Source: Aureimonas altamirensis
GTDB lineage: Bacteria > Pseudomonadota > Alphaproteobacteria > Rhizobiales > Rhizobiaceae
NCBI RefSeq assembly: GCF_023702225.1
Contig: NZ_JAMQCO010000002.1
Coordinates: 124,001 to 188,000 of the forward strand
Length of the DNA stretch: 64,000 bases
Direction: 5' to 3'
Below the pieces are notes generated by a model. It searched no databases. It saw only the letters and a program-made list of their open reading frames with translations, and was not told where the DNA came from. Shown in pieces: positions 50,638-60,758 of this stretch. Numbering within the stretch: the stretch's first letter is position 1; every line of letters begins with the position of its first letter. The position numbers were made by a program, and so were the translations under genes.

Positions 50638-53274
50638 ATGGACGACCTCCTCCGCATCGAAGACCTGATCGTCGATTTCCATGCGCCATCCGGCCGGGTG
50701 CGCGCCGTCGGCGGCGTATCCTTCCGCGTGCCGCGCGGCGGCACGGTTGCGCTGGTCGGCGAATCGGGCTCCGGCAAATCCGTCACGGCGCACGCCATCA
50801 TGGGTCTTCTGCCGGGCGCGGCCCGCATGGAAGCCGGCCGCATCCTGTTCGAAGACGGCAAGTCCGGAACGCTCGACCTTGCCGCCCTTCCGCCGCTGTC
50901 CGATGCCTTCACGGCCCTGCGCGGCGCGCGCATATCGATGATCTTCCAGGAGCCGTCGACATCCTTCTCCGCCTTCCACACGATCGGCGCGCAGATCGTC
51001 GAGGCGCTGATGCTGCACGAGAAGGTCGATGCGGGACAGGCCCGGATCCGGGCGATCGACGCGCTCGCGGCCGTGGGCTTCCGGCAGCCGGAACGGCAGA
51101 TCGACGCCTATCCGTTCGAATTGTCCGGCGGCCTGAACCAGCGCGCGATGATAGCGATGGCCACCATAACCCGCCCGGCGCTGTTGATCGCCGACGAGCC
51201 GACGACGGCGCTGGACGTGACGGTACAGGCCGAGATCCTGCGCCTGCTTCGCGATCTCCAGCGCGACCATGGCACGGCCATCCTGTTGATCGCGCACGAT
51301 CTCGGCGTGGTCGCCAACCTCGCCGACGAAATGGTGGTGATGCACCATGGGCGCGTGATGGAAAGCGGCATGGCCGACGAACTCTTCGCCCAGCCGCGCC
51401 ACCCCTATCTCAAGGCCCTGGTGGGCGCCGTGCCGCGCCTGGGCATGCCGCGCGGCGAACGGTTGAAACCGCTGCGCGACATCACGGTTCCTCTGCCCCC
51501 GATGGCCGGCAAGCCGGCTGCCGCCCCCACGGTGCTGCTTCGGGTGGACGGTTTGCAGAAGCGTTTTGCCGGGCGCAAGGCCGGGCTGTGGCCGGGCCGG
51601 GCGGCAGGGACCGCGCCGCTGGCCGTCAACGACGTGTCCTTCGAGATCCGGCGCGGCGAATGCCTGGGCCTTGTCGGAGAAAGCGGAAGCGGCAAGACGA
51701 CCGTCGCGCGTATCCTGGCGCGCACCATCGAGGCGGATGCGGGAAGCATCCGCATGGCCGATCCGGACGGCGGCGAAACCGATGTCCTGGCGCTCGACGG
51801 AGATGCCCTGCGCCATTGGCGGCGGCGCATCCAGTTCGTGTTCCAGAACCCCTATTCGGCGCTCAATCCGCGCATGACGGTCGGCTCCATCGTCGCCGAA
51901 CCGCTGAAGATCCACAAGATCGGCACGCCGGCCAGCCGGCGGGATCGGGCGCTGGACCTCCTCGGGCTGGTGGGCCTCGACGAAAGCCACATGGCCCGAT
52001 ATCCGCACAGCTTTTCCGGCGGCCAGCGCCAGCGCATCGGCATCGCGCGGGCGCTGGCGCTGGAGCCGGAACTGCTCGTGCTAGACGAGCCGGTCTCCGC
52101 GCTGGACGTTTCGGTGCAGGCGCAGATCCTCAACCTGCTGCGCGACCTGAAGGACAAGCTCGGCATCACCTGCCTGTTCATCTCGCACAATCTGGCCGTC
52201 GTGGACTATCTGGCCGACCGCATCGCCGTCATGTCGGGCGGACGGCTGGTGGAAACGGCGCCGCGCGCCGCGCTGTTCGCCGATCCGCGCCACCCGTATA
52301 CGCGCTCGCTGATCCGCGCCGTGCCCGAGCCGGACCCGAACAACCGGCTTGATCTCGACGCCATCGGCCTGACGCAGTCGGGGCCCTCGCAATGGGGCGC
52401 CGATTTCCTGCCCGACGCCGCGGGGACGGAACCGGGCATGGTCCCGGTGGGTCCGGACCATGCCGTGCGAGCCCACCGCGCTCCGACCGGAGCGGACCTC
52501 GGCGGACGAAGTCCGGCGGAGCACCGGGAGATCGAGCACGCCATCGCCACCGACCCGAAGGGCGAAGCCACGGTCCATCTGGATTTCGAAAGCGGCACGC
52601 TGGACGGCTGGAGCACGCGGCGGCTTGCAGGGCCATGGTCGGCCCGGACCGACGATTCCCGCGCCCGCATCGGGCGCTATTCGTGCCGCTTCGAGCTTCG
52701 GCCGCAGGACAATGTCAGCCAGGGCAATCGCGCCGAATTGCGCGACTGGTGGAACGCGCGCCTCGACACGGAATGCTGGTACGGCTTCTCCACCTTCCTG
52801 CCCCTCGACTTTGCGCCACCCGCCGGCACAGGGATCGTGCTGGCGCAGTGGCATGACCAGGCAAGGCTGGGCGAGCCGTCCGGCAAGCCGCCCATCGCCC
52901 TTCGCTATCGCGACGGGCTGTTGCGCTTCACCGGCGCCGCCGGGGCGGTCGCATCGTCCGACCCGGAGATCGTCTATCTGTTCGGCGAAGCCGCGGCGAC
53001 CCCTGGCGCGTGGATGGACTTCGCGCTGCGCGTTCGCTGGCCGGGCAGCGGCGACGGCGCCGTGGAATGCCTTTTGAATGGCGAAAGCCTGTTCCGCTTC
53101 GATGGCCCCCTCGGCTACCGCAACCAGACGCTCGGCCCCTACTTCAAGTTCGGCCTGTATGCGAGCGGCCCCTTCACCGAGCCGCTCGTCGCCTGGCACG
53201 ACAACTACAGCCGCGGTGGCACCTATGCCGCCGTAGACCCATCCATACACCACGAAGCACGGGAAACCGTCTGA
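50638..53274 (+). CDS. Fused double ABC ATPase (DppD-DppF type) with C-terminal polysaccharide-lyase-like domain
   Basis: An 878-residue protein. Two complete ATPase domains of the oligopeptide/nickel class are in tandem: Walker A GESGSGKS (41-48) and GESGSGKT (347-354), signatures LSGGLNQR and FSGGQRQR, Walker [13 protein letters not shown] and [12 protein letters not shown]. Each ends with the HPYLKAL or HPYTRSL tail of the family. After the normal end ([11 protein letters not shown], about residue 615) the frame continues into about 235 residues resembling PF14099 heparin-lyase-I-like proteins ([13 protein letters not shown] at 646-658; [28 protein letters not shown]). A lyase domain on a cytoplasmic ATPase is unusual. 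It begins the importer operon that runs to 58586. Confidence 0.85.
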   Translation: MDDLLRIEDLIVDFHAPSGRVRAVGGVSFRVPRGGTVALVGESGSGKSVTAHAIMGLLPGAARMEAGRILFEDGKSGTLDLAALPPLSDAFTALRGARISMIFQEPSTSFSAFHTIGAQIVEALMLHEKVDAGQARIRAIDALAAVGFRQPERQIDAYPFELSGGLNQRAMIAMATITRPALLIADEPTTALDVTVQAEILRLLRDLQRDHGTAILLIAHDLGVVANLADEMVVMHHGRVMESGMADELFAQPRHPYLKALVGAVPRLGMPRGERLKPLRDITVPLPPMAGKPAAAPTVLLRVDGLQKRFAGRKAGLWPGRAAGTAPLAVNDVSFEIRRGECLGLVGESGSGKTTVARILARTIEADAGSIRMADPDGGETDVLALDGDALRHWRRRIQFVFQNPYSALNPRMTVGSIVAEPLKIHKIGTPASRRDRALDLLGLVGLDESHMARYPHSFSGGQRQRIGIARALALEPELLVLDEPVSALDVSVQAQILNLLRDLKDKLGITCLFISHNLAVVDYLADRIAVMSGGRLVETAPRAALFADPRHPYTRSLIRAVPEPDPNNRLDLDAIGLTQSGPSQWGADFLPDAAGTEPGMVPVGPDHAVRAHRAPTGADLGGRSPAEHREIEHAIATDPKGEATVHLDFESGTLDGWSTRRLAGPWSARTDDSRARIGRYSCRFELRPQDNVSQGNRAELRDWWNARLDTECWYGFSTFLPLDFAPPAGTGIVLAQWHDQARLGEPSGKPPIALRYRDGLLRFTGAAGAVASSDPEIVYLFGEAAATPGAWMDFALRVRWPGSGDGAVECLLNGESLFRFDGPLGYRNQTLGPYFKFGLYASGPFTEPLVAWHDNYSRGGTYAAVDPSIHHEARETV

Positions 53275-54488
53275 TGCACCTTGCGGCCAACGATGCGAGG
53301 GTGGCGGCGGCAGGCCCGTTCCGGGCGGTCGAGACCGTTTCTCTGCCCGACACGGCGGCCTTCGGCATGCGCCTCGCCGCCCTTGCCCGTGCCGCCAGGC
53401 GGCTCGGCTGCGAATGGCTGTTCCATACCCCGCCGCTGGAGACACCGTCCGCGTCGGCGCTGGACAGGGCCGCATTGGCCAGCCTGCATTACGACATCAT
53501 CTTCGGGGCGCTTGCCACCGGGGCGCAGCCGGCCCTGTGGCGGCCGTCGCGCCTTGCCTTCGACGAAGCGTCCCGGCTGCCCCACGCGCTGCTGAACTGG
53601 TGGATCGGCCGGACGGTGCTGGCCCGTACCGACACGGTGTGGCGGCTTGCAGAGGCCGGCCATCTCGACGATGCGGACGAGATCGCCACCCTTTTCGCGC
53701 TGTGGGGCCACGCGCGCGCCGTCAAGCTGGCGCAACCCTTGAGCGATCGGCAGGACGAGCCGGAGCCGCTGCGCGCCGAGGATCGCGCCGCCGTCCTGGC
53801 GCGGCTTCAGCGCGAGCCCGTACGGCTTCCCGTCGACTGGGGCGACCGGCAGTACCTGCTCCCCTATACGGGCCGCAATGCCGGCATCGAACGCGAGCAG
53901 ACGCGCGGCCTGTTCTTCGAGGCCGATGAACTCATGTGGCTTCGGCGGCGGCTCGGGCCGGGACGCGTCATCGCCGATATCGGGGCCAACACCGGCAACC
54001 ACACCATCTTTTTCGCCGGGCCGATGCAGGCCGCCCGGGTCATCCCGTTCGAGCCCCTGCCCGACGCGGCAGCCATGCTGTCGCACGCAGTTGCGTGGAA
54101 CCGGCTTGCCAATGTGGACCTTTCGATGCTGCACCACGGCGTCGGGGCGCGTCCGGCCGCCATGCGCGCCGAACGGTCGGAACGCGGCGGGCTCGGCGCG
54201 ACCCGGCTGGTGGAGGATGTGGGGGGCGACATAAAGGTTCTACCGCTGGATGCCCTCTTGACCGGGCCGGTGGACTTTCTGAAGATCGATGTCGAGGCGA
54301 TGGAGATGGACGTCCTGTCCGGCGCCAGGGGCGTTATCGCGCGCAATCGCCCCGCCATCTTCATCGAGGTGGCCGAAGCCACGGCGGATGCCTTCCGCAT
54401 TTGGCTCGGCGAAAACGATTATGGCGTCGAGCGCGTCTTTTCCGACAAGGGGCACACCAACCTTCTGGTCCTGCCTCGTGCCGCCTGA
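53274..54488 (+). CDS. FkbM-family SAM-dependent methyltransferase
   Basis: A 404-residue protein. The C-terminal part (about 230-400) is an FkbM methyltransferase with VIADIGANTGNHTIFFAG (SAM-binding), VIPFEPLPDAAAML, and VDFLKIDVEAMEMDVLSGA. The N-terminal 200 residues are not recognised and look mostly helical. The family usually O-methylates sugars or polyketides. Its ATG overlaps the ABC-lyase stop as TGATG and the binding protein follows 16 bases later, so it is made with the importer. Methylation or handling of a methylated sugar is the simplest reading. Confidence 0.85.
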   Translation: MHLAANDARVAAAGPFRAVETVSLPDTAAFGMRLAALARAARRLGCEWLFHTPPLETPSASALDRAALASLHYDIIFGALATGAQPALWRPSRLAFDEASRLPHALLNWWIGRTVLARTDTVWRLAEAGHLDDADEIATLFALWGHARAVKLAQPLSDRQDEPEPLRAEDRAAVLARLQREPVRLPVDWGDRQYLLPYTGRNAGIEREQTRGLFFEADELMWLRRRLGPGRVIADIGANTGNHTIFFAGPMQAARVIPFEPLPDAAAMLSHAVAWNRLANVDLSMLHHGVGARPAAMRAERSERGGLGATRLVEDVGGDIKVLPLDALLTGPVDFLKIDVEAMEMDVLSGARGVIARNRPAIFIEVAEATADAFRIWLGENDYGVERVFSDKGHTNLLVLPRAA

Positions 54489-54504
54489 GCGGAGATTGCA
54501 TCGC

Positions 54505-56421
54505 ATGCGGCTGGCCCCGATCCTGTTACTCCTGGCTGCCATGGCGGCGCCGGCCCTGGCGCAGGACTGGCAAGAGCCGCCCGCCCTTGCGGGACAGGTC
54601 GCGGATGGCGGCCTTCCCCCCGTTTCCGAAAGGATCCCGGACGAGCCGTTGATCTACGACCCCCGCGCCCATGGCGGCGAGATCGGCTCCTATGGCGGCA
54701 CGCTCCGGCTGATCGAGGGCCAGGCCAAGGATACGCGGCGCATGGTCGTGTACGGTTACGCCCGCCTCGTCGGCTATACGCCCGAAGGCACCCTTGCGCC
54801 GGACATCGCCAAGGCCGTCGAGGTTGAAGACGGACGCATCTTCACCTTCCACCTGCGGGCAGGGCATCGCTGGTCGGACGGCGCTCCCTTCACCGCCGAC
54901 GATTTCCGTTACTACTGGGAAGATATCGCCAACAATGCCGAACTTGCCCCCTATGGCCCGCCGCGCGAATTGCTGGTGGACGGCAAGCCGCCGCACGTCA
55001 CCTTTCCCGACGCAACGACCGTGCGCTACGAATGGGATTCGCCCAACCCGTATTTCCTGCCGGCGCTCGCCGGCGCGCAACCGCTCTACATCTTCCGCCC
55101 GGCCCATTACCTCAAGCAGTTTCATGCCCGCTATGCGGACCCGGCGGCCCTCGAACGCGCCGTGGCGCAAGCCGGTCAGCGTAACTGGGTGGCGCTGCAT
55201 TTCAAGTTCGACCAAGCCTACAAGAACAGCAACCCGGACATGCCGTCGCTCGAGCCGTGGGTGCTCCGGACGGCCCCGCCGTCGGATCGCTTCATCTTCG
55301 CCCGAAACCCGTTTTTCCATCGCGTCGACCCGGAAGGCCATCAGCTTCCCTATATCGACGAGGTGGCGATGAGCATCGCCGCCCCGCGGCTGATCCCCGC
55401 CAAGACGGGCGCCGGCGAAGCGGACCTGCAGGCCAGCTATCTGGGCCTCGCCAACTTCGCCTTCCTGAACCGGGCCGAGAAGGTCGAGGATTTCGAGGTC
55501 AGGCGGTGGCAGAGCGGCCGTGGCTCGCGCCTGGTGCTGTTTCCCAACCTCAACGCGCAGGACGAGACCTGGGCGCAACTGTTCCGGCAGGCGGATTTCC
55601 GCCGCGCCCTGTCGCTCGCCATCAACCGCGAAGACATCAACAAGGCCATCTATTACGGCCTCGGACGACCGGGCATCGATACGGTGGAACCGCAATCGCC
55701 GCTCTACGACGCCCGCACGGCCAACCTGTATGCCGGTTATGACCCGGCCTATGCCGAACGGCTTCTGGACGGGCTGGGCCTCGTCGAGCGCGGTCCCGGC
55801 GGCGTGCGCCTGCTGCCCGATGGACGGCCGATGATCATCGTGGTCGAGACGGCCGGCGAGGATACCGAGCAGGTCGACGTGCTGGAACTTGTGGCGGAAG
55901 ACCTCGCCAGGATCGGCATCACGCTCATCACCCGCACCGGCGAGCGCGAGACGATGGAGCGCCGCATATCGGCGGGGCTTACGCTGATGTCGGTATGGAC
56001 GGGCCTTGAAAATGCCCTCCCCAATGCCGGCTCCGACCCGGCGGAACTGGCGCCCACCAATTCGCGCCAGCCCGAATGGCCCGCCTGGGGCGCCTGGTAC
56101 GAGACCAAGGGTTCGTCCGGGGCGGAGCCCGACATGCCTGCGGCACGGCAGTTGCTGGCGCTGAACGCGGAGTGGAGCGAAACGAACGACGAAGCCCGCA
56201 AGGCCGAGATCTGGCGGCAGATGTTGCGCATCAACGCCGACGAGGCGCTGCGCATCGGCATCGTATCCAATATCGACCAGATCGTCGTCGTATCGGATCG
56301 GCTGAAAAACGTTCCGCAGCGGGGCATCTACAACTGGAACCCCGGCGCCTTCTTCGGCATGTACCGGCCGGACAGCTTCTTCCTGACGCGGCAGGAGCAC
56401 GTGGCCGAAGGGCGGAGCTGA
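54505..56421 (+). CDS. Family 5 extracellular solute-binding protein (peptide/oligosaccharide type)
   Basis: A 638-residue periplasmic protein with a signal peptide (MRLAPILLLLAAMAAPALAQ, cleaved after about residue 19) and the SBP_bac_5 signature LRAGHRWSDGAPFTADDFRYYW. Its length, above the roughly 530 of DppA/OppA, is typical of the branch that includes alpha-galactoside and other oligosaccharide-binding proteins in rhizobia. GGAGA precedes ATG 54505. It delivers ligand to the permeases at 56428 and 57423. Confidence 0.9.
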   Translation: MRLAPILLLLAAMAAPALAQDWQEPPALAGQVADGGLPPVSERIPDEPLIYDPRAHGGEIGSYGGTLRLIEGQAKDTRRMVVYGYARLVGYTPEGTLAPDIAKAVEVEDGRIFTFHLRAGHRWSDGAPFTADDFRYYWEDIANNAELAPYGPPRELLVDGKPPHVTFPDATTVRYEWDSPNPYFLPALAGAQPLYIFRPAHYLKQFHARYADPAALERAVAQAGQRNWVALHFKFDQAYKNSNPDMPSLEPWVLRTAPPSDRFIFARNPFFHRVDPEGHQLPYIDEVAMSIAAPRLIPAKTGAGEADLQASYLGLANFAFLNRAEKVEDFEVRRWQSGRGSRLVLFPNLNAQDETWAQLFRQADFRRALSLAINREDINKAIYYGLGRPGIDTVEPQSPLYDARTANLYAGYDPAYAERLLDGLGLVERGPGGVRLLPDGRPMIIVVETAGEDTEQVDVLELVAEDLARIGITLITRTGERETMERRISAGLTLMSVWTGLENALPNAGSDPAELAPTNSRQPEWPAWGAWYETKGSSGAEPDMPAARQLLALNAEWSETNDEARKAEIWRQMLRINADEALRIGIVSNIDQIVVVSDRLKNVPQRGIYNWNPGAFFGMYRPDSFFLTRQEHVAEGRS

Positions 56422-56427
56422 ACGGCG

Positions 56428-57426
56428 ATGCTGGCTTACGTGGCGCGACGGCTGGCGACGATGGCGGGCACGCTCCTGGCCATCAGCGTCATCGTGTTCG
56501 TCATCATCCAGCTACCGCCGGGCGATTACCTCACCACGACCATCGCCGAAATGCAGGCATCCGGCGAAACGGTAGACCAAGACAGGATCGAGTTCCTGCG
56601 CCGACAATACGGGCTCGACAAGCCCATGCCGCTCCAGTACCTGACATGGGTCGGCGGGTTGCTGCAGGGCGATCTCGGCTATTCCTTCGAATACGGCATG
56701 CCCGTCAGCGACGTCGTGGGAGACCGCCTCTTCCTGTCGTTGGTGCTGAACTTCGCGACCATCCTTTTCATCTATGCCGTCTCCTTCCCCATCGGCATCT
56801 ATGTGGCGACCCGCCCATACGGCCTGGCCGACCACGGTCTTTCCTTCCTCGGCTATCTCGGCCTCGCAACGCCGAATTTCCTGCTGGCGCTCATTCTCCT
56901 CTATCTGTCGAACCGCTATTTCGGCTTGTCCATCGGCGGGCTGACAGACCCCGAATATGTCGATGCTCCGTGGAGCGCGGCCAAGGTAGGTTCGCTGCTG
57001 GCGCATCTGGTGGTGCCGGTGGTCGTCATCGGCACGGCGGGCACGGCCGGAATGATCCGCCGCCTGCGCGCCAACCTGATGGACGAGTTGCATCGTCCCT
57101 ATGTGGTCGCCGCACGGGCGCGCGGCGTACCGGAAGGCCGCCTGCTGCGCCGCTATCCGCTGCGCGCGGTGCTGAACCCCTTCATCTCCGATATCGGCAC
57201 GCTGCTACCGCAGGTGGTGTCTGGCTCGGTCATCGTCTCGGCGGTCATGTCGCTTCCGACCACGGGGCCGATGCTGCTGTCGGCGCTGCGAAGCCAGGAC
57301 ATGTATCTCGCAGGCTCGTTCCTGATGTTCCTGGCGCTGCTGACCGTCGTCGGCATGTTCCTGTCCGATATCCTGCTGGCCATGGTGGACCCGCGCGTGC
57401 GCCTGCAGGCGGAACGCAAGGCATGA
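56428..57426 (+). CDS. ABC transporter permease (DppB family)
   Basis: A 332-residue inner-membrane permease with six hydrophobic segments. MLAYVARRLATMAGTLLAIS, LRRQYGLDKPMPLQYLTWV and the EAA-like coupling loop YVVAARARGVPEGRLLRRY identify the DppB branch. It begins 6 bases after the binding-protein stop and overlaps the next permease by 4 bases. Confidence 0.93.
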   Translation: MLAYVARRLATMAGTLLAISVIVFVIIQLPPGDYLTTTIAEMQASGETVDQDRIEFLRRQYGLDKPMPLQYLTWVGGLLQGDLGYSFEYGMPVSDVVGDRLFLSLVLNFATILFIYAVSFPIGIYVATRPYGLADHGLSFLGYLGLATPNFLLALILLYLSNRYFGLSIGGLTDPEYVDAPWSAAKVGSLLAHLVVPVVVIGTAGTAGMIRRLRANLMDELHRPYVVAARARGVPEGRLLRRYPLRAVLNPFISDIGTLLPQVVSGSVIVSAVMSLPTTGPMLLSALRSQDMYLAGSFLMFLALLTVVGMFLSDILLAMVDPRVRLQAERKA

Positions 57427-58586
57427 GCGAGCGCCTGCCCCACTTCGTCTCGACCGAGCCGTTCGACCCCGGACGCACGCAGGCCGTGGGTACGGTGCGG
57501 TCGGAAAAGTTCCTGCGCGCCTCGCAGGGCCAGATCGTCTGGTGGCGCTTCTGCCGGCACCGGCTGGCGCTGTTTTCGCTCGTCTTTCTCGGGCTCGCCT
57601 ACGCCTCCATCCTGATCTCGGAGTTCCTGGCGCCCTATCCGCTGGCGGCACGCCATACCGACTTCATCTTCATGCCGCCGCAGCCGGTGCATCTTTTCCA
57701 TGAGGGCAGTCTTGTCGGGCCCTTCACCTACCGCATGGTGGGAACGCTCGACACGGAGACGCTGGAGCGCAGCTACGCCGAAGACCGCACGGCCCCGATG
57801 CCGCTCCGCTTCCTTTGTCGGGGAGAGCCCTATTCCTTCTGGGGCCTCGTCGATGGCGACCTGCATCTCGTCTGCCCGCCGGACGGCGGCACGCTGTTCC
57901 TTCTGGGCACCGACAGGCTGGGACGGGACATGCTGTCGCGCATTCTCTACGGCGCGCGCATATCGCTGACCATCGGGCTCGTCGGCGTAGCCCTGTCCTT
58001 CGTGCTCGGCCTGTTCTTCGGCGGCATGGCCGGGTATTTCGGGGGCAGGACCGATTATTGGGTTCAACGCGTGACGGAAGTGCTCCGCTCCATCCCCGAG
58101 CTTCCGCTGTGGCTGGCCCTGTCGGCGGCGCTCCCCGTCACATGGAGCCCGCTTCTCGTCTATTTCGGCATCACCCTCATTCTCGCCTTGCTGGATTGGC
58201 CGTCGCTGGCGCGCGCCGTCCGCTCCAAGCTCCTGTCCCTGCGAGAGGAAGACTTCACCGCCGCCGCCGTCACCATGGGAGCGAAGCCTGCGCGCATCAT
58301 CGGGCGGCATCTCATTCCCAATTTCATGAGCCACCTGATCGCTTCGGCATCCCTGTCCATCCCCACGATGATCCTCGCGGAGACGGCACTCAGCTTCCTC
58401 GGCCTCGGATTGCGCCCGCCGATCACCAGTTGGGGCGTCCTGTTGACGGAGGCGCAGAACATCGAGGCCGTGGCGCTGTATCCGTGGCTGCTGTTTCCGA
58501 TGCTGCCGGTCATCGCCACGGTGCTGGCCTTTTCGTTTCTCGGCGATGGCCTGCGCGACGCGCTGGATCCGCATGCGCAAGTCTGA
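57423..58586 (+). CDS. ABC transporter permease (DppC family) with large periplasmic insertion
   Basis: A 387-residue permease. The N-terminal hydrophobic segment (LALFSLVFLGLAYASILIS) is followed by about 110 residues containing PYSFWGLVDGDLHLVCPP, longer than in DppC (about 300 residues), and then GTDRLGRDMLSRILYGARIS, the hallmark of the family. FTAAAVTMGAKPARIIGRHL is the ATPase-coupling loop. The insertion is probably periplasmic and is common in the oligosaccharide-linked subgroup. It is the last gene of the importer operon. Confidence 0.92.
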   Translation: MSERLPHFVSTEPFDPGRTQAVGTVRSEKFLRASQGQIVWWRFCRHRLALFSLVFLGLAYASILISEFLAPYPLAARHTDFIFMPPQPVHLFHEGSLVGPFTYRMVGTLDTETLERSYAEDRTAPMPLRFLCRGEPYSFWGLVDGDLHLVCPPDGGTLFLLGTDRLGRDMLSRILYGARISLTIGLVGVALSFVLGLFFGGMAGYFGGRTDYWVQRVTEVLRSIPELPLWLALSAALPVTWSPLLVYFGITLILALLDWPSLARAVRSKLLSLREEDFTAAAVTMGAKPARIIGRHLIPNFMSHLIASASLSIPTMILAETALSFLGLGLRPPITSWGVLLTEAQNIEAVALYPWLLFPMLPVIATVLAFSFLGDGLRDALDPHAQV

Positions 58587-58702
58587 AGATGGAACACCAT
58601 GCCGCGTAGGGCATGAAATATGATAAGCGATGCTTCGGAATCCCGGCCGGCGAGGCCTATCTTGCGTGTCTAAAGCACCCATTCCACCGATCGAGGTCCG
58701 CC

Positions 58703-59929
58703 ATGTCCACCATCGCCGCGCCGCGTCCCGGCGCAACGGCTCCGTCGCCCGGCCTTCCTGGCTTCGGCGCGCTCGCCGCACTCGTCGTCGGTACGGTCGC
58801 ACTGGGCTTGGCCTTCGGTCCGAGGCAGGGGGCGTTGTTCCTGACGGGGGGCGCACTCGGAATGGCGCTCTATCACGCGGCCTTCGGTTTCACCTCGGCC
58901 TGGCGCGTCTTCATCCTGGAAGGGCGCGGACGCGGCCTCAGGGCGCAGATGGTGCTTCTGGCCGTCGCGGTGGTCCTGTTCTTTCCCTTCCTCGCCTCCG
59001 GCACGCTCTTCGGCGAAGAGGTGCGCGGCAACGTCTCGCCGCTTTCCACCTCGGTCATCGTCGGCGCTTTCATGTTCGGCATCGGCATGCAGATGGGCGG
59101 CGGTTGCGCTTCCGGCACGCTCTTCACCGCGGGCGGCGGCAATGCCCGCATGGTCGTGACCCTGATCTTCTTCATCGTGGGTTCGGTCCTGGCCACCATC
59201 AACTTCGACTGGTGGGTGTCTCTGCCGTCATTTCAGCCCGTGACGCTCGTCTCGCTCGGCGCGCCGCTCGGCATCGCGGTTTCGCTGGCCCTGTTCGCGG
59301 CCATCGCCGCCCTGACGGTCGTGATCGAGAAGCGTCGCAACGGCGGCAGGCTGGAACAGGCGCCGCCCTCGCCGCGCCACGGGTTGCAGCGTTATCTGCG
59401 CGGGCCTTGGCCGCTCGTGTTCGGTGCGGTCGCGCTGGCCATCCTGAACTTCGTCACGCTGGCCCTGGCCGGGCGGCCATGGGGCATAACGTCGGCCTTC
59501 GCCCTGTGGGGCGCCAAGGCGGCGCAACTGGTCGGCATCGACCCGACCGCCTGGGCCTACTGGCAAACGCCGGGCAATGCCCGCGCCTTGTCGCAAAGCG
59601 TCTTCGCCGACATCACGTCGGTCATGAATTTCGGCATCATCGCCGGCGCCATGCTGGCCGCGGCGCTGGCCGGCCGTTTCGCCCCCTCGCTGCGCATCCC
59701 GCTGCGTTCGCTGCTGGCGGCCGTCATCGGCGGGCTGCTGCTGGGATACGGCGCGCGCATTGCCTACGGTTGCAATATCGGGGCCTATTTTTCCGGCATC
59801 GCGTCCGGAAGCCTGCATGGCTGGCTCTGGGCGGTCGCCGCCTTCGCCGGCAATATCGTCGGCGTGAAGCTGCGTCCCTTCTTCTTTGCGGAACGGCAGG
59901 GTGCGGCGGCTCGCGGGGACGGCGCCTAA
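58703..59929 (+). CDS. YeeE/YedE-family thiosulfate/sulfur-compound transporter
   Basis: A 408-residue polytopic protein with about ten hydrophobic stretches and the two Cys motifs of the family, MGGGCASGTLF and YGCNIGAYFSG, plus a third, weaker hydrophobic repeat. TsuA, a characterised member, takes up thiosulfate via conserved Cys in the channel. ATG 58703 has GAGG 6 bases ahead. The 116-base gap before it holds no visible gene. It ends overlapping the convergent TauE-type gene by 4 bases. Confidence 0.9.
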   Translation: MSTIAAPRPGATAPSPGLPGFGALAALVVGTVALGLAFGPRQGALFLTGGALGMALYHAAFGFTSAWRVFILEGRGRGLRAQMVLLAVAVVLFFPFLASGTLFGEEVRGNVSPLSTSVIVGAFMFGIGMQMGGGCASGTLFTAGGGNARMVVTLIFFIVGSVLATINFDWWVSLPSFQPVTLVSLGAPLGIAVSLALFAAIAALTVVIEKRRNGGRLEQAPPSPRHGLQRYLRGPWPLVFGAVALAILNFVTLALAGRPWGITSAFALWGAKAAQLVGIDPTAWAYWQTPGNARALSQSVFADITSVMNFGIIAGAMLAAALAGRFAPSLRIPLRSLLAAVIGGLLLGYGARIAYGCNIGAYFSGIASGSLHGWLWAVAAFAGNIVGVKLRPFFFAERQGAAARGDGA

Positions 59930-60660
59930 TGCAGGATCGCGTCGGCCACCAGTTTCAGTGATACGAGAAACAGCGCGGCCTGCACGAACAGGTAGAAGCC
60001 GCGCTCCGGCAGCAGACGCACCAGCCGCCAGCCCGCAACCGTTCCGACAAGCGCGACCGGCAGCAGCATCGCCGCAAATTCCAGGTTGCGCAGGCTGAAT
60101 TGCCCGAGCGCGGTGTAGGGCACCAGCTTCATGGCGTTGACCGCCGCGAAGGTTATGGTTGTCGTGCCGGCGAACACGGTTTTTTCCAGCCGCTGCGGCA
60201 GGACATAGACCTGGAACGGCGGCGCGCCAGCATGCGAGACGAAGCTGGTGAAGCCGATGACCGCACCCCAGAAGATGCCCCGCGGCACATCGGCCGGGCG
60301 CGGCGGCACCGCACGTTTGCGCTTCAGGAACATGTCCACGCAGAAGACAAGGCCGATCAGGCCGATCAGCAGCGTCACCAGGCGTGCATCGGCAATGCTG
60401 GCGGTCGCCCAGCCGACGCCGATGCCGATGGCCGCCGCCGGAATCAGGATGGCCAGGTTGCGGCCGGAAAAGCGATGCCGATACAGGTAGACGCCGACCA
60501 TGTCGCTGGCGACGAAGATCGGCGACAGAAGGGCCGTCGCCTGCAGAGGCGGCATGGTAAGGGCCAGCACCGGCACGCCCAGCATGCCCCCCATCGATAG
60601 CCCGCCCTTGGACAGGCCGACAAGGAACGCCGCCAGCGTGGCGGCGATGATGAAGCCCAT
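59926..60660 (-). CDS. TauE/SafE-family anion (sulfite) exporter
   Basis: A 244-residue membrane protein with about eight hydrophobic segments. FLVGLSKGGLSMGG and GFTSFVSHAGAPPFQVYVLP are the family repeats. ATG 60660 matches the usual N-terminus (MGFIIAATLAAFLVGLSKG); the longer frame has no support. The family exports or imports sulfite, sulfoacetate or related anions. Its convergent neighbour moves reduced sulfur compounds, so the two may act on the same sulfur pool. Confidence 0.88.
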   Translation of the reverse strand: MGFIIAATLAAFLVGLSKGGLSMGGMLGVPVLALTMPPLQATALLSPIFVASDMVGVYLYRHRFSGRNLAILIPAAAIGIGVGWATASIADARLVTLLIGLIGLVFCVDMFLKRKRAVPPRPADVPRGIFWGAVIGFTSFVSHAGAPPFQVYVLPQRLEKTVFAGTTTITFAAVNAMKLVPYTALGQFSLRNLEFAAMLLPVALVGTVAGWRLVRLLPERGFYLFVQAALFLVSLKLVADAILH

Positions 60661-60729
60661 GTCGATCGTCTCGGGCACGTCGTCCTCGAATCGCGATTGC
60701 GCACTATCTTCAACGCTTCTATCGCAAAT

Positions 60730-60744
60730 CCCCGCATAGCGGGG
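60730..60744. promoter_or_regulatory. Inverted repeat CCCCGC-ATA-GCGGGG upstream of the MFS gene
   Basis: A perfect 15-base inverted repeat ends 15 bases before the MFS ATG and abuts its ribosome-binding site (GAGGG). It lies in the 98-base divergent region shared with the TauE-type gene. It could be an operator or an mRNA hairpin that limits translation. Confidence 0.45.
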
Positions 60745-60758
60745 GCAAGAGGGCGCGC

